A stretch of 64,000 nt of DNA from Bicyclus anynana (GCF_947172395.1 NC_069084.1:19159418-19223417), one strand, 5' to 3'. Numbered from the stretch's first letter, positions 1 through 12,690 are shown. Numbers and translations are program-made. The notes: generated from the sequence alone by a model not told the origin.

Positions 1-1381
1 ACATCGACATCGTTCATTCTTCCGTTTTCGATCGCAACCTCGGGAGATTCCTCTAAAAATCTTTTTTGACCGAAATCTTTTTCTATTACCGGTACAAAAT
101 ACACTCTAACGATTCCCATGTAATCCTCAGCCGTTATTACAGATGAGTTAGTGTTCAAGAAATTTCGAACTGGCTCGTTTTGCAGAAGTCGAAACAGCTC
201 TGTAGTGTTTTCAGTCTCGAATCCTAGGATTTTGGCGAGTGTGAAGGCTCTCTGCTTCGGTTTAAATTCAACTGAGAATTCAGTGGCGGGCGCACCGCTC
301 ATTGTTATCATTCTATGAAAGAGTCCAGTGGCCAGCGGAGACACGGCGAGCAGTGTGCAGGAACAACCGCCCGCGCTCTCGCCTAAGACAGTTACTCTAC
401 CGGGATCACCTCCGAAGCTTTTAATATTCCTCTGCACCCATTTTAACGCAGCGACTTGATCTTTCAGTCCCATGTTCCCGGGCACTTCTTTGGAGTGCAA
501 GCACATGAACCCGAGAGGGCCAAGTCTGTAGTTCATAGTCACCAAAACAATATCTTCTTTAATCAGAAAATCCGGACCGTAGTAATCATCATTACCAGAT
601 CCGGTCACGTAGCCTCCCCCGTGAATGACAACTATGACCGGCAGACGAGCGCCATCATGTACACGCGGAGTGTAAACGTTTAGGAATAGACAGTCTTCTG
701 TTGTTATATACACGTTAGTCTGTCTGTCGAACTGCGGACAGATATTTCCGTGTGCAGTAGCATTTCGAATGGCTTCCCACGACGCTGGCGGTTGAGGCTC
801 CTGAAAATCGACATTCGCTCAGTATGACTTTTTTTTAATTGCCCTTTAAAAAGGAAGTTTATTGATTTTCTGAACCGGAAACTGAGAACCGCTTTACTTT
901 ATTTGTAATGGATTTGATCGCAAAATCAGTATATTTTTTTAGTCCTAAACTCCTCAATCCTGATGCAGATGTTAGTCCTTGTTATTATTATTATTTCAAA
1001 TAAATGTTTTATTTAATTTCTTTATTTGAACTATTACTTATTTACCTTAAACCGCAAACTTCCGATGGGCGGGGACGCGTACGGGATACCTTTGAAGCTG
1101 TAGTACCAAATGTCACCGGTGACTGTCAAAACTTTTTCACCTCTCAATATTCCTTGCTGGGTTGATACTAATACGGCTGATACATTTTGCTACAAATAAT
1201 AGTTATTTAATATAATTATAGTGGTTAGTGAAGAAATAAGGAAGAAAACTACTGCTGACGGTAATTTAAATACAAAAAACATTACTAAGAAAATCGCCAA
1301 GCCGAGTGCTACCAAATACATCACGATTCGATTAATGACGTCCAGACAGTTCAAATATCTACTTCGAAATGTTACTTTCAT
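1..1381 (-). CDS. Carboxylesterase (alpha/beta hydrolase, CXE type), 5' part only, three exons; 3' end beyond the window
   Basis: Three minus-strand blocks read as an insect carboxylesterase. Exon 3 (800 to 1) encodes a type-B carboxylesterase core: HGGGY oxyanion loop, DIVLVTMNYR, GNMGLKDQ, and the nucleophile elbow GESAG near position 390. It is preceded by a TTTCAG acceptor. Exon 2 (1189-1046) encodes the N-terminal strand (QGILRGE, FKGIPYASPP) and ends in a GTAAAT donor; the 245-base intron keeps frame. Exon 1 is less certain. An ORF from ATG 1381 has a strong hydrophobic segment (signal peptide or anchor); a GCA/GTAGTT donor at 1252 and the acceptor at 1190 would give a 63-base intron joining it in frame. 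Read without that intron, a TAG at 1190-1192 interrupts the frame. The catalytic Glu/Asp and His lie off the left edge. The family hydrolyses carboxyl esters (detoxification, hormone, odorant or dietary esters); the substrate cannot be told from sequence. Confidence 0.88.
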
Positions 1382-2329
1382 AGGTAAATGTAAATTTATG
1401 TTAATACAACATGTGTATATAATATGTGTAAATAATATGGTTCAAACAAACCCTTCATATTCATACGTGGTCGAAAGTACCCTGTATTGCGACCGAGATT
1501 CCGTAATCCTCAATTCAATCAATTAAAAAAAAGTTTTATTCTAGAAAAAATCATATCTATTCATGTTTCTACTTGAGCTTGACTACATTGAACTATGAAA
1601 CTGTCCTGATGTTAACCTGTTAACCTGATAAGATGTAAATTTGAGTTATAATATTGCTGCTGTAGATGTAAAGTATACCTACCTAATAGTGAAATTTGTT
1701 TTGAAATTTCCTTTAAATTAAATTGTTTGGTGCATATTTGGTCAAGGCTTATGAGACTAGAAGAAAGCTAGAAAAGATTTTTTAAATTAAAATATTCCAA
1801 TCGGAATACGAAATATAAACAGTGATGCCACGGGTCATTATTACCCCATCCATGTTCCGTAAAACAGTAACAATATGACAATTTGTACAAATGTTTAATC
1901 GAAAAAAATATCATAATATAATATTGTATTTGTTGACGTAATACCAATTAATTCACATCTGTTGAATTGTAATTGTTTTTGTTCACGTTTTTTTACAGGT
2001 AGAAATATTACTTTACAAAAAGCAATTCTAATATCTATGTATGTGTAAATGTGATAAAACATCCTAGATGATAAAATCTAATTTTCGAAATTTCCATCCC
2101 ACAACTCGGTGTCAATACTAGTACGTTTAAAAGGTACATTATTTTTCTTTCTTTCACAGTATATTCTTTCTTCCACAGTATAGAGTGACCCCTCCACAGA
2201 GCTGCGGGGTCATCAAAGTCTATTCACAGCGGATAGGAGCTCATAAAAAATTACATTTTCCAGAGCGCCGCGTGAATGAGACTTTCATCGGCCATCTTTT
2301 CAAAAGGTTACGTAAATTAAACTACTATT
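1382..2329. other. Gene-free AT-rich spacer 5' of the carboxylesterase
   Basis: No convincing ORF, RNA gene or recognised repeat. It presumably contains the carboxylesterase promoter, but I could not point to a TATA or initiator. Confidence 0.5.
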
Positions 2330-2455
2330 TCTCTTTAAAAAGATATTTGCCGTTTCTTTTTTATAACCAATATTCCTGTTTCCATCAAAATAGAGGTTGG
2401 TACGGAAATAGTCCGACGGTCAGAGATGGAACTGTAGAGCTAAGAGCTAGTTAAG
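2330..2455 (-). mobile_element. SINE fragment (family C), reverse orientation
   Basis: The run 'atatttgccgtttcttttttataaccaatattcc' and the following 'ggttggtacggaaatag' match, with decay, the copy at 22376-22540. There a tRNA B-box-like 'ggatcgaacc' closes the element. Degraded; family identity is by mutual similarity only. Confidence 0.5.
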
Positions 2456-2534
2456 CCGTCGGTCCTGGTTATTATCATTAACATATTCTGTTAATGGCCG
2501 TTAATTAAACATTATCTCCGAAGTGACGAATTTT

Positions 2535-3003
2535 GACGGCCTCCGTGGCGCAGTGGTATGCGTGGTGGATTTACAAAATGTGTGTGTGAACCCAGGCTGG
2601 GCAACTTGAAATTTTCTTAATTGGTCCAGGTCTGTCTGGTGGGAGGCTTCGGCCGTGGCTAGTTATCCTACCGACAAAGACGTACCGTCAAGCGATTTAG
2701 CGTTCCGGTCGTATGTCGTGTAGAAACCGAAAGGGATGTGGATTTTCATCCTCCTCCTAACAAGTTATCCCGCTTCCATCTTAGACTGCATCATCACTTA
2801 CTATCAGGTGAGATTGTAGTCAAGGGCTAACTTGTAAAGAATTACCCTCCTTCTGACGCAGTCGGGTAAAAAAAAGAATCCCGTCAACCCGCATTGAAGC
2901 AGTGTTGTAAGTCTAAGTTCCATGTCGCCTGCATAAGGAGGAGGCCTGGCGCTGTGATGGGCCATAAATGATGGAATAAATAAGCTAATGAACTGAATAA
3001 GCT
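2535..3003 (+). mobile_element. tRNA-derived SINE (family A), near full length
   Basis: It begins with a tRNA-like head (GGCCTCCGTGGCGCAGTGGT, A-box type) and a decayed B box (gtgaaccc). A conserved body follows ('ggtctgtctggtgggaggcttcggccgtggctag', 'gacgtaccgtcaagcgatttagcg'). The tail has 'gtcaacccgcattgaagcagtg' and an (ATA)n tract. A reverse-oriented copy of the body lies at 9308-9537. Confidence 0.85.
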
Positions 3004-3030
3004 GATAATAATAATAATAATAATAATATT
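3004..3030. repeat. (ATA)n microsatellite tail of the SINE
   Basis: Eight uninterrupted ATA/TAA units directly follow the SINE body, as expected for its 3' tail. Confidence 0.9.
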
Positions 3031-3619
3031 TATTTCAAGCTTCAATAGGCTCATAGTTATGTTAGTAAAAATAAAAATAATGATGAAGACTCATTTGAAA
3101 TCACATACAGTAGTACAGACAACAACAGTACGTAGTTTTCGGCACACGGTACAGTATGGTCAAGTTAATGGACATAGCGTGTATCGTTCGTACAGTTTTC
3201 CGGGATCTAATGGTCAAAGTTTGTACCAACTACCGATATCCTGGCCGTTCCACAGGTCGCCGGCGCTGGACGCCGTAAACAAAGGAAATAGTGTGCGCCC
3301 GTCGGACCTGCCCTGGATTTATGATCCCTTCACACGCGAGATCTAGATTCTACAAACTAACAAAGTTAAATGTTTTGCTATAACTAGACCCGTTTATAAA
3401 GTTTGTTGCATATTATTCTGTGTGTGTGTGAAGTAAAGTAACATTAGCATTAGCAGCGGCATAAGTATGACTTTATGTAGTGAAGCGATTTAAAAACGTA
3501 TGTAACTTTCCATGCTAGTCCATATTTTGATATTATAAATGCGAAATTAATAATAATAATAATGCATTTATTTGTGAGAAAGTACAGAAGGTTTACAGAA
3601 CTTGCTATAGACATACATA

Positions 3620-3815
3620 CTTAAACATACATACTTAAGTCCGTCTGTATGTTTTTTACTTTTGCACCTGAAGCGATTTAGATGAATTTTGGAACAGTGA
3701 TGACTGGGACAGTGAAACAGGACATAGGGCAGTTTTAATCACGAAAAAATCATAGTTCCTGCGGGATTTAAGAAAAACAGAATTTGACGGGAACGGAGTC
3801 GCGGGCGCCCGCTAG
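3620..3815 (+). mobile_element. Helitron-like fragment (3' end)
   Basis: The block ends in 'gtcgcgggcgcccgCTAG' followed by T, the same 3' terminus as the elements ending at 36516 and 42917. The internal 'ttgcacctgaagcgatttagatgaa' and 'gaacggagtcgcg' are typical of these insect non-autonomous elements. The 5' boundary is uncertain. Confidence 0.6.
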
Positions 3816-4787
3816 TAACCATAGACGCGACTATTGTCTCGTTGATCCAGTATTTAGTTAATAATCACTAGATGTTCATAATAACTTATTAATTACCTAA
3901 TGACATATGGTTAAACGTACTCTCCGAGATACGAGGCGAGAGCATCATAACCAAATTCCCAATTTTACTGAGAGTTTTTATTAAGAATGTCTAAAAAAAC
4001 AAAATTCCGTCAATATTTTAGAACGCAAACCCAGGACCTCGTGATCTAAATCCTCATACACTAACCACTGGACTCTAATGTGCCAGAGCCTCGCCACTAT
4101 AAATAATATTAACTAAAAATCAAGTAAAAAGTTTACCTATTACCTACGCCAACCTAAGGAGTATAAAGTATTATAAATTCGCGCCGACAACAAGAACCCT
4201 AAGTGGTGATAAATCCCCGGCCGGCACTTCACGCGAGCCGACACACGCTATTTGAATACTTGACAATTTGCCTCTTGCAGGGAATTGCCAAGAGCGAGCG
4301 CTGCTGACAAGTCCCTTTGTGAATACGGTTCGGAAAACATTACTTTCCTAACCAAATCTCTTTCTTAGTTCATAAAATACCTCTGAGAATAAGTATATGT
4401 AATGTCATCAGTATTTCTTCATCAGTTCTTTATCATTAGCCTATCGTAATGGCCCACTACAAATTCAGGCGCTCCCTCCTTGTAAAATATTGGATATGGA
4501 GCTCAAACCTATAACGTTGCAGCGGCAGGTTTAGTCGATCGCTTTCGGGTGTTAATGACGAATGACCTGGCCTGGTAATCTCCAAGGGGCATACCAATTT
4601 ACTAGCTCTAGGCTTTACTGAGAATGTCTAACAAAAAAATATAAACCTCAATAAGACTCTCGCCCCGAGGCTCGTGAACCGAAGCTAAAAGCCTATTTAT
4701 TATCAGTTTAAAGTTACGATTACAACTAATAAAACCTTAATTTATTAGCCTAACCACTGGACTAACAAAAGGTAATTAAATAAACCA
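3816..4787. other. Gene-free spacer
   Basis: No ORF or repeat family that I recognise. Composition is AT-rich with scattered stop codons in all frames. Confidence 0.4.
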
Positions 4788-4972
4788 TCTATACTTAATA
4801 TTATAAAACTGAAGAGTTTGTTTGTTTGAATGCACTAATCTCAGGAACTATTTGAAAAAATTCTTTCAGTGTTAGATAGCCCACTTATCGAGAAAGGCTA
4901 TAGGCTATATACTATTTCCATATTCTTACGGGAACGGGCACCACGCGGGTGAAACCGCGCGGCGTCAGCTAG
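4788..4972 (+). mobile_element. Short non-autonomous Helitron-like element (Lep1-type), complete
   Basis: It starts TCTATACTTAATATTATAAA and ends 'gcgcggcgtcagCTAG' followed by T, fitting Helitron rules (5' TC, 3' CTAG, A/T insertion site). The interior 'aggctataggctat' and 'acgggaacgggcaccacgcggg' match the copies at 26601 and 27132. Confidence 0.8.
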
Positions 4973-5877
4973 TCATTAATAAAACTGTTAACGAATTCTA
5001 TTACACGTTTATTCGTTTCAGTCGCTTTATTTATTCAGTAATGTTATATTTATTTTGTCTACAGGCGTCCGCCACACCACAATGTGCTGGTCCAGAAGTT
5101 CGACCACACACGAGCTGTGCGATTTGCTGCACTCTCCAACACAAACACATTGACCGGACGAAGCTACAGCGAACAACTTTAACTTAATAAGTTGCTCACG
5201 GTATTTTGTTTACATAAAACGACAGCCGACCACCAGTGGGCGCTCTGATAAATGTTTTGCGAGAGCAACTAAACTGAGTTTACGTTAGCCACGGGCGTAA
5301 CTAGGTTTAGTTTAAAGGGGGTTTTGAAGGAAATGTACATGAAAATGTTATGTTTATAGTTATGTTCTAAAAACATAATAATATGTCATAACGCTTACGC
5401 TATTTAATTGATTTGTCTTGCTTGCTTCTTTCGCTTTCCAATTGATTTGTAGTTTTTTAGTCTCGCTAAAACTCAGAAAACGGCTCCGATGATTCGAATA
5501 TTTTTGTTTTTTCACTATGTTTAGTAAAAATAATTAACGGAGCAAGCACATGGCCCACCTAATAGTAAGTGGTACCAACCTTTACCTATCTACATAGCAT
5601 AATTTCACAAGGAACAAAGTGCCGTGCCATTCGTATGTCTGTTGGCTTGAGACATAATTGCTAAATCTCATGTGCTTGTAATTACAATTATTGGCTCTAT
5701 TGTAGGAGTTGCTTACGAAAAACAGTTTAGCAAATACTCCAGGGAACAGTGGGACTCCAAAACTCGAATAAGTCCAAGTGATAAATCAAATACAGGTCTG
5801 TTGGGACAATTTAAGCGTCCATACACATAGACACAGAACCATAGCAAACAGTCGTAAAGTTTTTTATTTAATATAAT

Positions 5878-6060
5878 TAACTGGCAGACGCCCTGCGATT
5901 TTACCCGCGTAGTTGTCGTTTCCGCGTAGTTCCTGTTCCCGTGGGAATACGGGGATAATGGATATGACACTCACAAGTAACTTGGTTTTCTATTGCTTAA
6001 TTAAAATCGATTTAGTAGATCCAGAGATCCAGAGATATTAATACAGTTAAAATTAAGTAT
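5878..6060 (-). mobile_element. Helitron-like fragment, reverse orientation
   Basis: 'tggcagacgccctgcgattttacccgcgtag' followed by 'cccgtgggaatacggggataat' is the reverse complement of the 3' half seen at 4788-4972. It lacks a clear 5' TC end. Confidence 0.6.
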
Positions 6061-6719
6061 AGATAATTTCCGGGAGGGGTTGAACCCTCAGGCTCTCCTG
6101 ACTACGTTCACAATATTAGGTATATTATTATGAAACTTTGCAGTGCATGAAAAGTGACTGCAGCAAAGTTGAATACTGAATTATATTAAAATAAAACTAG
6201 AAGCTGCTTTAACTCTGAATAGTATAAAGTTTAAATGGCTTTCACGTAGAGATGGATGGTTGATAATAAAGTGGGTCTAATTTGTCACATAATGCACCGT
6301 CACACTTATCCTAACTACTAATACCCACTTAGGTATAATAAACATAGTTGAATGGATGCTTGTAACTCAATGACGTAGTTGTATGTCGTCCCTCAGAGAT
6401 AAGATTATAAACACGAGTACAACCTGTCTGTTTATATTAATATCAGAAATAAACAAACTCGCGATATTCTTAAATATATTATTACTGTAAGATCAACATT
6501 AGTATTTTTTGAGTTTTACCGAAAAAACCGACATAGGAACAAGTAGATGAAATGAAAACAGAGGCACCTAACATCCACGTGTTTTGGTGCTCCATGTGTT
6601 ACGACAAAATTGTTATAACGGGAAGCTTACAAAAATACGCGCAAAGAAAACAAAACTGTAATAAATGTACGAATGTCTGACGTGTACCTACGAGTGTACC
6701 TTTCGTAAGAGAAAACAAT

Positions 6720-6866
6720 AATTTGGTTGTGCAGGTTACCTCGCGATGTTTTTCCTTCACCGTTTGAGACACGTGATATTTAATTTCTTAAAATGCACAT
6801 AACTGAAAAGACCCCTTACCCTCCGGAATCGGAGGCAGAGCTCATATCCACTGGGCTATCACATCC
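6720..6866 (-). mobile_element. tRNA-derived SINE (family B), head half
   Basis: Reverse complement of the family B head: 'gtgatagcccagtgga' A-box region, then a decayed B-box region, 'ttttcagttatgtgcat' and 'tcacgtgtctcaaacggtgaagg'. The 3' half is missing. Other copies lie at 9168, 12395 and 25838. Confidence 0.8.
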
Positions 6867-7504
6867 TATATACAACTACCAACTCCTGGATGAGAATTTT
6901 CACTGACAATTTCTTAGAAAAAACCAAAGTAACCTTTGCCCTAACCAGGGCTCTAACCCTGGAGCTCCTGATGCGATGCCAACGGTACGAGTATTAGTAG
7001 GCAATATATATAGAAGGCGATAAATGGTAATAGGTAGTAGTTAATTGTAAGTTTACGATAACTTTAGGATATTTTATATTTTCTTTTACCATAAAAATTA
7101 AAAATTCGTCCGGATCAGAATCTGACATCACAACTAAACCACTTTTGCATCAACGGAAACCTCATTTCCGAAATAATAACCATTCTTCCGTTATAATAAT
7201 TCAAATTAATTGAGTTTTAATTTTAAATTTATCACGATGAAATTAATTTGGAGGAAATCTCTTTCGGCAAACTTTTCCGTTTGAAGCGAAGTATTATGAA
7301 CGTTGTAGAACAAATGAAGTGGGCAAATAATGGAGTTTAATTGCAATTTCAAACTGCGGGTGCCTCGCTATTTGCTGTTAGTACAAAACTGAACTTTTAA
7401 CCAAAAAGGTCGTCGGTTCAAAATTCTAATCCTGAGAGGATTCAGTTTTAATTAGGTACTTTGAGGAAGAAGAAATATTTGCTTTTATACTAACAGAAGT
7501 TCAT

Positions 7505-7880
7505 CATCAACATCATCAGACAATAAACGTCCACTGCTGGGCATAGGCTCTTGTTCGAATTTCCAAGCAACAGGGTCTATACAACGACCTAGCTCCCTGT
7601 ATCCTATCCCATCAGTTCACTTAGTGGAGCACTTTCCGGTGCGGATACCATTCCAGCACTTTGGGTCCCCAATGTCCATCGAACTATGTGCCCCGCCCAT
7701 TGCTACTTCAGTTATGCGATTCCTTGAGCTACGTATGTCGCTGATCCTTCTGCGGATCTCCTCATATCAGATTCGGTCACGCAGAGAAACTTCAAACATA
7801 GCTCGCCCCATCGTTCACTGAGTGACTCCGTGCCTTCTTGAGGCCCGTAGTTAGTGACCAAGTTATAGTTCCGAACAAAA
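7505..7880 (-). mobile_element. RTE-type LINE, 5'-truncated 3' end (dead)
   Basis: On the minus strand the frame reads SLRDRI, stop, then YEEIRRRISDI and a decayed KLKW-type stretch, followed by DPKCWNGIRTGK. This is the conserved C-terminal tail of RTE reverse transcriptases ('...EEIRRRT..D....KLKWQWAGH'). In-frame stops and indels show it is dead. It abuts a 'catcatcaacatcatc' tract at its left end. Confidence 0.8.
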
Positions 7881-8313
7881 GTTACGATAGTAATTTTTTT
7901 TCATTGGTAAATGTAAGTTATATTTATTTATTTCAAGTAGATTCAGTTCAATCAACTAAATAAAACATTTTAAATTTAATTTTATTTTCATAAAATAAAC
8001 AAATAAGTTCTCAATTTCGCTATATTGAAAGCAAATTGAACCAGGTCAACGTTGCTGTACAACAATAACTTGTTGATCAACCACATCAACCGATGTAATT
8101 TCTCTGAGCTCTAGGATTGTTCAGAATTTGATTACAAATGATGGTTTAATGGAACTCCGCTCACAGATTAATTACATTTCATTGGTAAACTTCGACGCTG
8201 CCATTATTCGGAATGAGTTTCTGCTTTAGCTTGGAAGTTCAGGATTCTATTCCCAGATCAGGGTGATTTGGGATATTTTTATATAATTTGTTTTTGAATA
8301 GAAGACGACAATT

Positions 8314-8600
8314 GACGATCTCTGTGGCGCCATTGGTAATGTGGTGGTCCTGGTTACGATGCTCAACTCAAGTCAATGTAAGATTTTATATTTTCTAAAT
8401 TCACTCGCGTTTAGTCTAGTGTATTTGTCCACCAGACGTACTGTCAAGGGGTTCAGCGTTCCGGTACTATGCCACGTACAAACCGTCAGATGCATGAGTA
8501 GAATAAACCTTCCTAGTTTGCACGTTATCATCATAAGCTGCATCACTTCTAAAAAAATTCATAAACAATTTATGGCACATGATATACACGGAATCTAAAT
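8314..8600 (+). mobile_element. Decayed SINE (family A)
   Basis: 'gacgatctctgtggcgccattggtaatg' resembles the family A head at 2535. 'ccaccagacgtactgtcaagg' and 'ttcagcgttccggtactatgccacgtacaaacc' match its body. Large deletions and substitutions. Confidence 0.7.
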
Positions 8601-9167
8601 AACACTGGACTAAACTGAATAATAATTCAAACATTGGACTAAAATGAATAATAGTTCAAACATGAACGCAAAATTTTACCCTAAGTATAAGTTTAACGTA
8701 TTTAATTTTTAAGTATATAAGTTTAACGTATTTTTTGCATTAATGGAAAAACCAGAAAGCCCAGCTAGTGTTAAGTGGTAAATCTACACGGCAGTCTAAT
8801 TAAAGATGGCATAACTCTAAAATATGTCGTACATTGCGATAATTACGTCACAGCTATTTAACAGGCATCCATTGTCCAGAAATTAAAATTCATTTATATT
8901 TTCAACTTTCGTACAAGCTCTTTAAAAAGTAGGTATAATCTGTTAATGAGTACCTAGTGACTGTACCACCGGTTCTGAAAGCAGATTCTGCTGAAAAGAA
9001 TTCGCAAGAACACACAGCAGTAGCTCTTTTTATAAATAAACTTAAAATTTATAATTTACATTTCATGTCCAGTCATTAAATATAAATTGTCATTAATCGC
9101 AACAAAACATTACTGCTAGAGAAATGACAAATATTTGTTAAAAGACACCTGCTATTATTACAGAATG

Positions 9168-9675
9168 ATAGCCCAGTGGAAACGACCTCTGCCTCCGATT
9201 CTGGTGCGTGTGGGTTCGAATCCGATCCGGGGCATGCACATTCAACTTTTCAGTTGTGAATTTTAAGAAACTAAATATCACGTGTCTCAAACGGTGAAGG
9301 AAAAACATCGTTTTTTTTTATTGTTTACAAGTTAGCCCTTGACTACAATCACACCTGATGGTAAGTGATGATGTAGTCTTAGATGGAAGCGGGCTAACTT
9401 GTAAGGAGGAGGATGAAAATCCACACCCCTTTCGGTTTCTACACGGCATCGTACCGGAACGCTAAATCGCTTGGCGGTACGTCTTTGCCGGTAGGGTGGT
9501 AACTAGCCACGGCCGAAGCCTTCCACCAGCCAAATCGTGAAGAAACTTGCATACCAGAGAATTTTCTTGAAGTCTGCCAATCCGCACGCCAGCGTGGTGT
9601 ACTATTGGCCTAACCCCTCTAATTCTAAGAGGAGACTCGAGCTCAGCAGTGAGCCGAATATGGGTTGATAATAAT
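9168..9675 (+). mobile_element. tRNA-derived SINE (family B) split by a nested SINE
   Basis: The head 'gatagcccagtgga' and B box 'gggttcgaatccgatcc' are followed by 'cacgtgtctcaaacggtgaagg'. The element is interrupted after 'acatcg' at about 9307 and resumes at about 9538 with 'gtgaagaaacttgcatacc'. It ends with 'gagactcgagctcagcagtgagccgaatatgggttgataa'. Apart from the insert it is close to full length. Confidence 0.85.
9308..9537 (-). mobile_element. SINE (family A) body inserted in reverse inside a family B SINE
   Basis: The poly-T run followed by 'acaagttagcccttgactacaatc' through 'ccacggccgaagccttccacc' is the reverse complement of about 2640-2850. It lies between the two halves of the family B SINE, with a short ATCG flank on both sides that is a possible target duplication. 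It is therefore younger than its host. Confidence 0.85.
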
Positions 9676-11660
9676 GATGAATGTTACAGAATACATAATA
9701 GTACAGGCATCGCAACTTGGGCTCGTTTCCTTCAATGAAGTGTGCATACCGAGCAGTTTGAAGGACAACTTGACCTCACCGATACCAGCCCACCTGACCT
9801 ACTTATTGTTTTCAATAACTCTGCGCGATGTTTTCCAGGAAGTGAGGACTTTTCTCAACAGGAAACCCTCGACTTCAAGTGGCATTATACTTGTAAAAAA
9901 TATTCATTAACAAATAAAAGGTTTATTTTGCAATTAAATATGCTTACGAAGACATGATTTTGTAAGCAGATACTCGTATTACAGAAGTGTGTAGGTACAG
10001 ACATTCTATTTTATGATGACTTTGTTCTGTTGTAGTAGTAAGTTGAACAAACAAGCGATGGACAGGCGAGGTATTTGAAACTGAAGTAGCGTCAGCATGG
10101 TAAAAACGTTAAATGACCGTCTGCATACAAGTGGTTCTTAAGCAACGAGTGTTTTGATATCTAAAATCAAATATCATTCGCCTCGAACTTCGGTATCACT
10201 TTAAATAATTTAACTTTTTGTTGTGCTGACGGTACTTTTCACTACGTGCACTTGTCATGTCGCCTTACCACAACAAAATAAAATCAAAATATAATCAACA
10301 TCTAAACAAATAGCTATACGATAGAAAGTCAATGAAAAATAATTGATAAGCCGGAGGGCAGGGGAAAAAGAAAATCTAATTTTCGCGGGAAATATTATAT
10401 GAGGTCTCGGTATTATGTCCAGCTAGCAATGTTAGCTTGTCATACGAGCTACCATCGCTGGATGTGTTTTGGGTTCCATACATCTAAAGGAAAAAATGGG
10501 ACCCATACACTCTATTTTTAGAAGAGGGTTTCGTTTGGGAATATTAAGATGACAACAAGAACATGTTTTGTGTGTGTAAATTACAAAACCCTAAAACGTC
10601 AGCAACTGAAACGCAAAAAGGGGGAGTGGAGACATCGAAACCCGTTAAAACAAAAACCTTTGCTTAGCAACCACTCACAGACAGATGATAATTTAGAAAA
10701 ATGTTTCAATTTTGCTATCGTTCCTTGCCTTCCATCAAAACAATTGATATCTCCTCGTTAAGAACATGATGTACAGTATTTCAGATGTACTGTCACAACA
10801 CCTAGATGGTAAAAATGAAGAAATAACAATAATAATATCCGCAGTTCCTGGTTCCGTGTGATTTACACCCCACAATATTTAAATACATATTTAGACGGTA
10901 AGTGAAGCGGTGTAAATCAAGCAGTAGGTAATGTAATCCGCTGCCCGAAAGCGGCCGAATTTATTAGGTTTTCAACTTGCTAGCTGAAAATTATAATGTC
11001 ATTCATTTTACTTTCAGATTACAGAATTAACTGATCCGTTGATGTTATTATATATTGTATGTATTACATAAATAGATAAGTATTGTTTTAAAGGAGTCTT
11101 AGAAGTAATGAAGAAGTTTAGTAATAATCAAGGTTATAATAGTTAATGCTTATGATGGTTTCAAATGTTAAATTTTTCATGTCATATTGTTCCATACATA
11201 TAGGTACCCATATGCAAATTCTTATATCTACTATTCGTATATGTAATTACGTATATATGAATCACGAAATGTGTTGCTGATTACTACACTGATTTGGCGA
11301 AATTTTGAGACACATTGAAGCTATTTATGGAGAGAAGTAACATAAAAATTGTGATGAGAATAGTAAATCCCATTAAAAACTAATCTAAGATTAAATGTCG
11401 CACTCAAAAACTGTGAGATCTTATGCAGAGCTCCAACGAGTAGACGTTTTTGTTAAAAATACCTGCTATAACCATGTTAAGTGATTGCAAAAACAAAACA
11501 TCCCAGCTGCATTTTAAATTTTAAATTGTACACTGAGACACACAATTGCCCTTCATTTCATTGATTTCATTAATGAAATGATTAATACAGGATCAAACAT
11601 TAATACCGCCAACTCGCATTGGAGCAGCATCTTAGCTACGTATACGTATCCAATAAGGAG
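9676..11660. other. Gene-free stretch
   Basis: Only short ORFs of 70-81 codons without recognisable motifs. At 10870-10930 'gacggtaagtgaagcggtgtaaatc' resembles a worn SINE-type body. Nothing else could be assigned. Confidence 0.4.
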
Positions 11661-11669
11661 GGATACCTG

Positions 11670-11708
11670 ACTGTCAGCCATCAAAATAGGCTGACAATGG
11701 CTGACAGT
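11670..11708. repeat. Perfect 12-bp inverted repeat
   Basis: Arms ACTGTCAGCCAT (11670-11681) and ATGGCTGACAGT (11697-11708) are exact reverse complements around a 15-base spacer that itself contains ggctgaca. It lies beside a GC-rich patch (11790-11860). Function unknown. Confidence 0.7.
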
Positions 11709-12394
11709 GATATCATCATTCATCATCATGCAGTGAATGAAATAAACGCTCGTAATAAATACCGTGCGACAGTCGAGCAAGTGGGTCAGGGCGAAATATT
11801 GGCGGCGGCGCTTTTGTCTGTCACCCCCTCTCCCCCGCACCCCGCACAGTCCCACCCCTGCTTGTTGACAGAGCTTAATGTGCCCGCAAATATCCACACA
11901 CAAACATTATGTCAGTTATGAAACGGGAAGAGTTATTTTCGTATCTTCAATTAATTTCATTTTACACTGTACCTCCTTCATATCGTCATTCAGCGGGCGA
12001 TAGAGCGAGCTATGCTCAAAATATCTCTGCGAAATTGAATCAGAAATGTCCGCAAAATAACTAAAGTTACCGACATACTCGTAGCTCAGCGATGCAAAGC
12101 ACAAGCTGTAGAGATTTAGCGTCGGTCTATTGGTTGGCCTATGTGGCTCTGGATCAAGGTTCTTAGTTCAAGTCATGACGTCCTGATCTAAAGCACTAAG
12201 TATTTCTTTACTCTAAGAAATGTTCAGCCAAGAGTTGGGAAATCAATAGTGTTTTACCCCTTTGTCTCGGAGCGCACGATACAACTGCGATTTAGGGCTA
12301 GTGGTCGATAAAGTTGACTTTAATCTTTATCATCTTAAAGCCATATTGAAGCAGAATGATGAGGGAGACTGTAGTATACTAATGTCAATAGAAG

Positions 12395-12690
12395 TGTCAA
12401 TCATCATCATTAACAACCCATATTCAGCTCACTGCTGAACACGAGTCTTCTCTCAGAATGAGAGGGGATAGTCCTTAGTCCACCACGCTGGCCCAATGCG
12501 AATTAACAGACTTCACACACGTAGACAACTAAGAAAATTCTCAGGTATGCAGGTTTCCTCAAGATGTTTTCCTTCATCGTTTGTAATATGTAATATATAA
12601 TTTCTTAAAATGCACATAACTGAAAAGTTGGAGGTGCATGCCCGGTCCGGATTCGAACCTGTGTCATATCCACTGGACTATCACGTCACA
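12395..12690 (-). mobile_element. tRNA-derived SINE (family B), near full length
   Basis: Reverse complement of the family B element. 'aacccatattcagctcactgctg' is the tail, then 'ccaccacgctggcccaatgcg', 'gaaaacatcttgaggaaacc' on the minus strand, and 'ccggtccggattcgaacc'-type B-box sequence at the right end. Confidence 0.85.

Noticed and set aside
2185..2454. 89-codon plus-strand ORF
   Set aside because: It overlaps a reverse SINE fragment and shows no protein motif.
11553..11921. Overlapping ORFs of 100 and 116 codons on opposite strands
   Set aside because: Neither has recognisable motifs. They owe their length to a GC-rich patch and low stop density, and there is no splice or promoter support.
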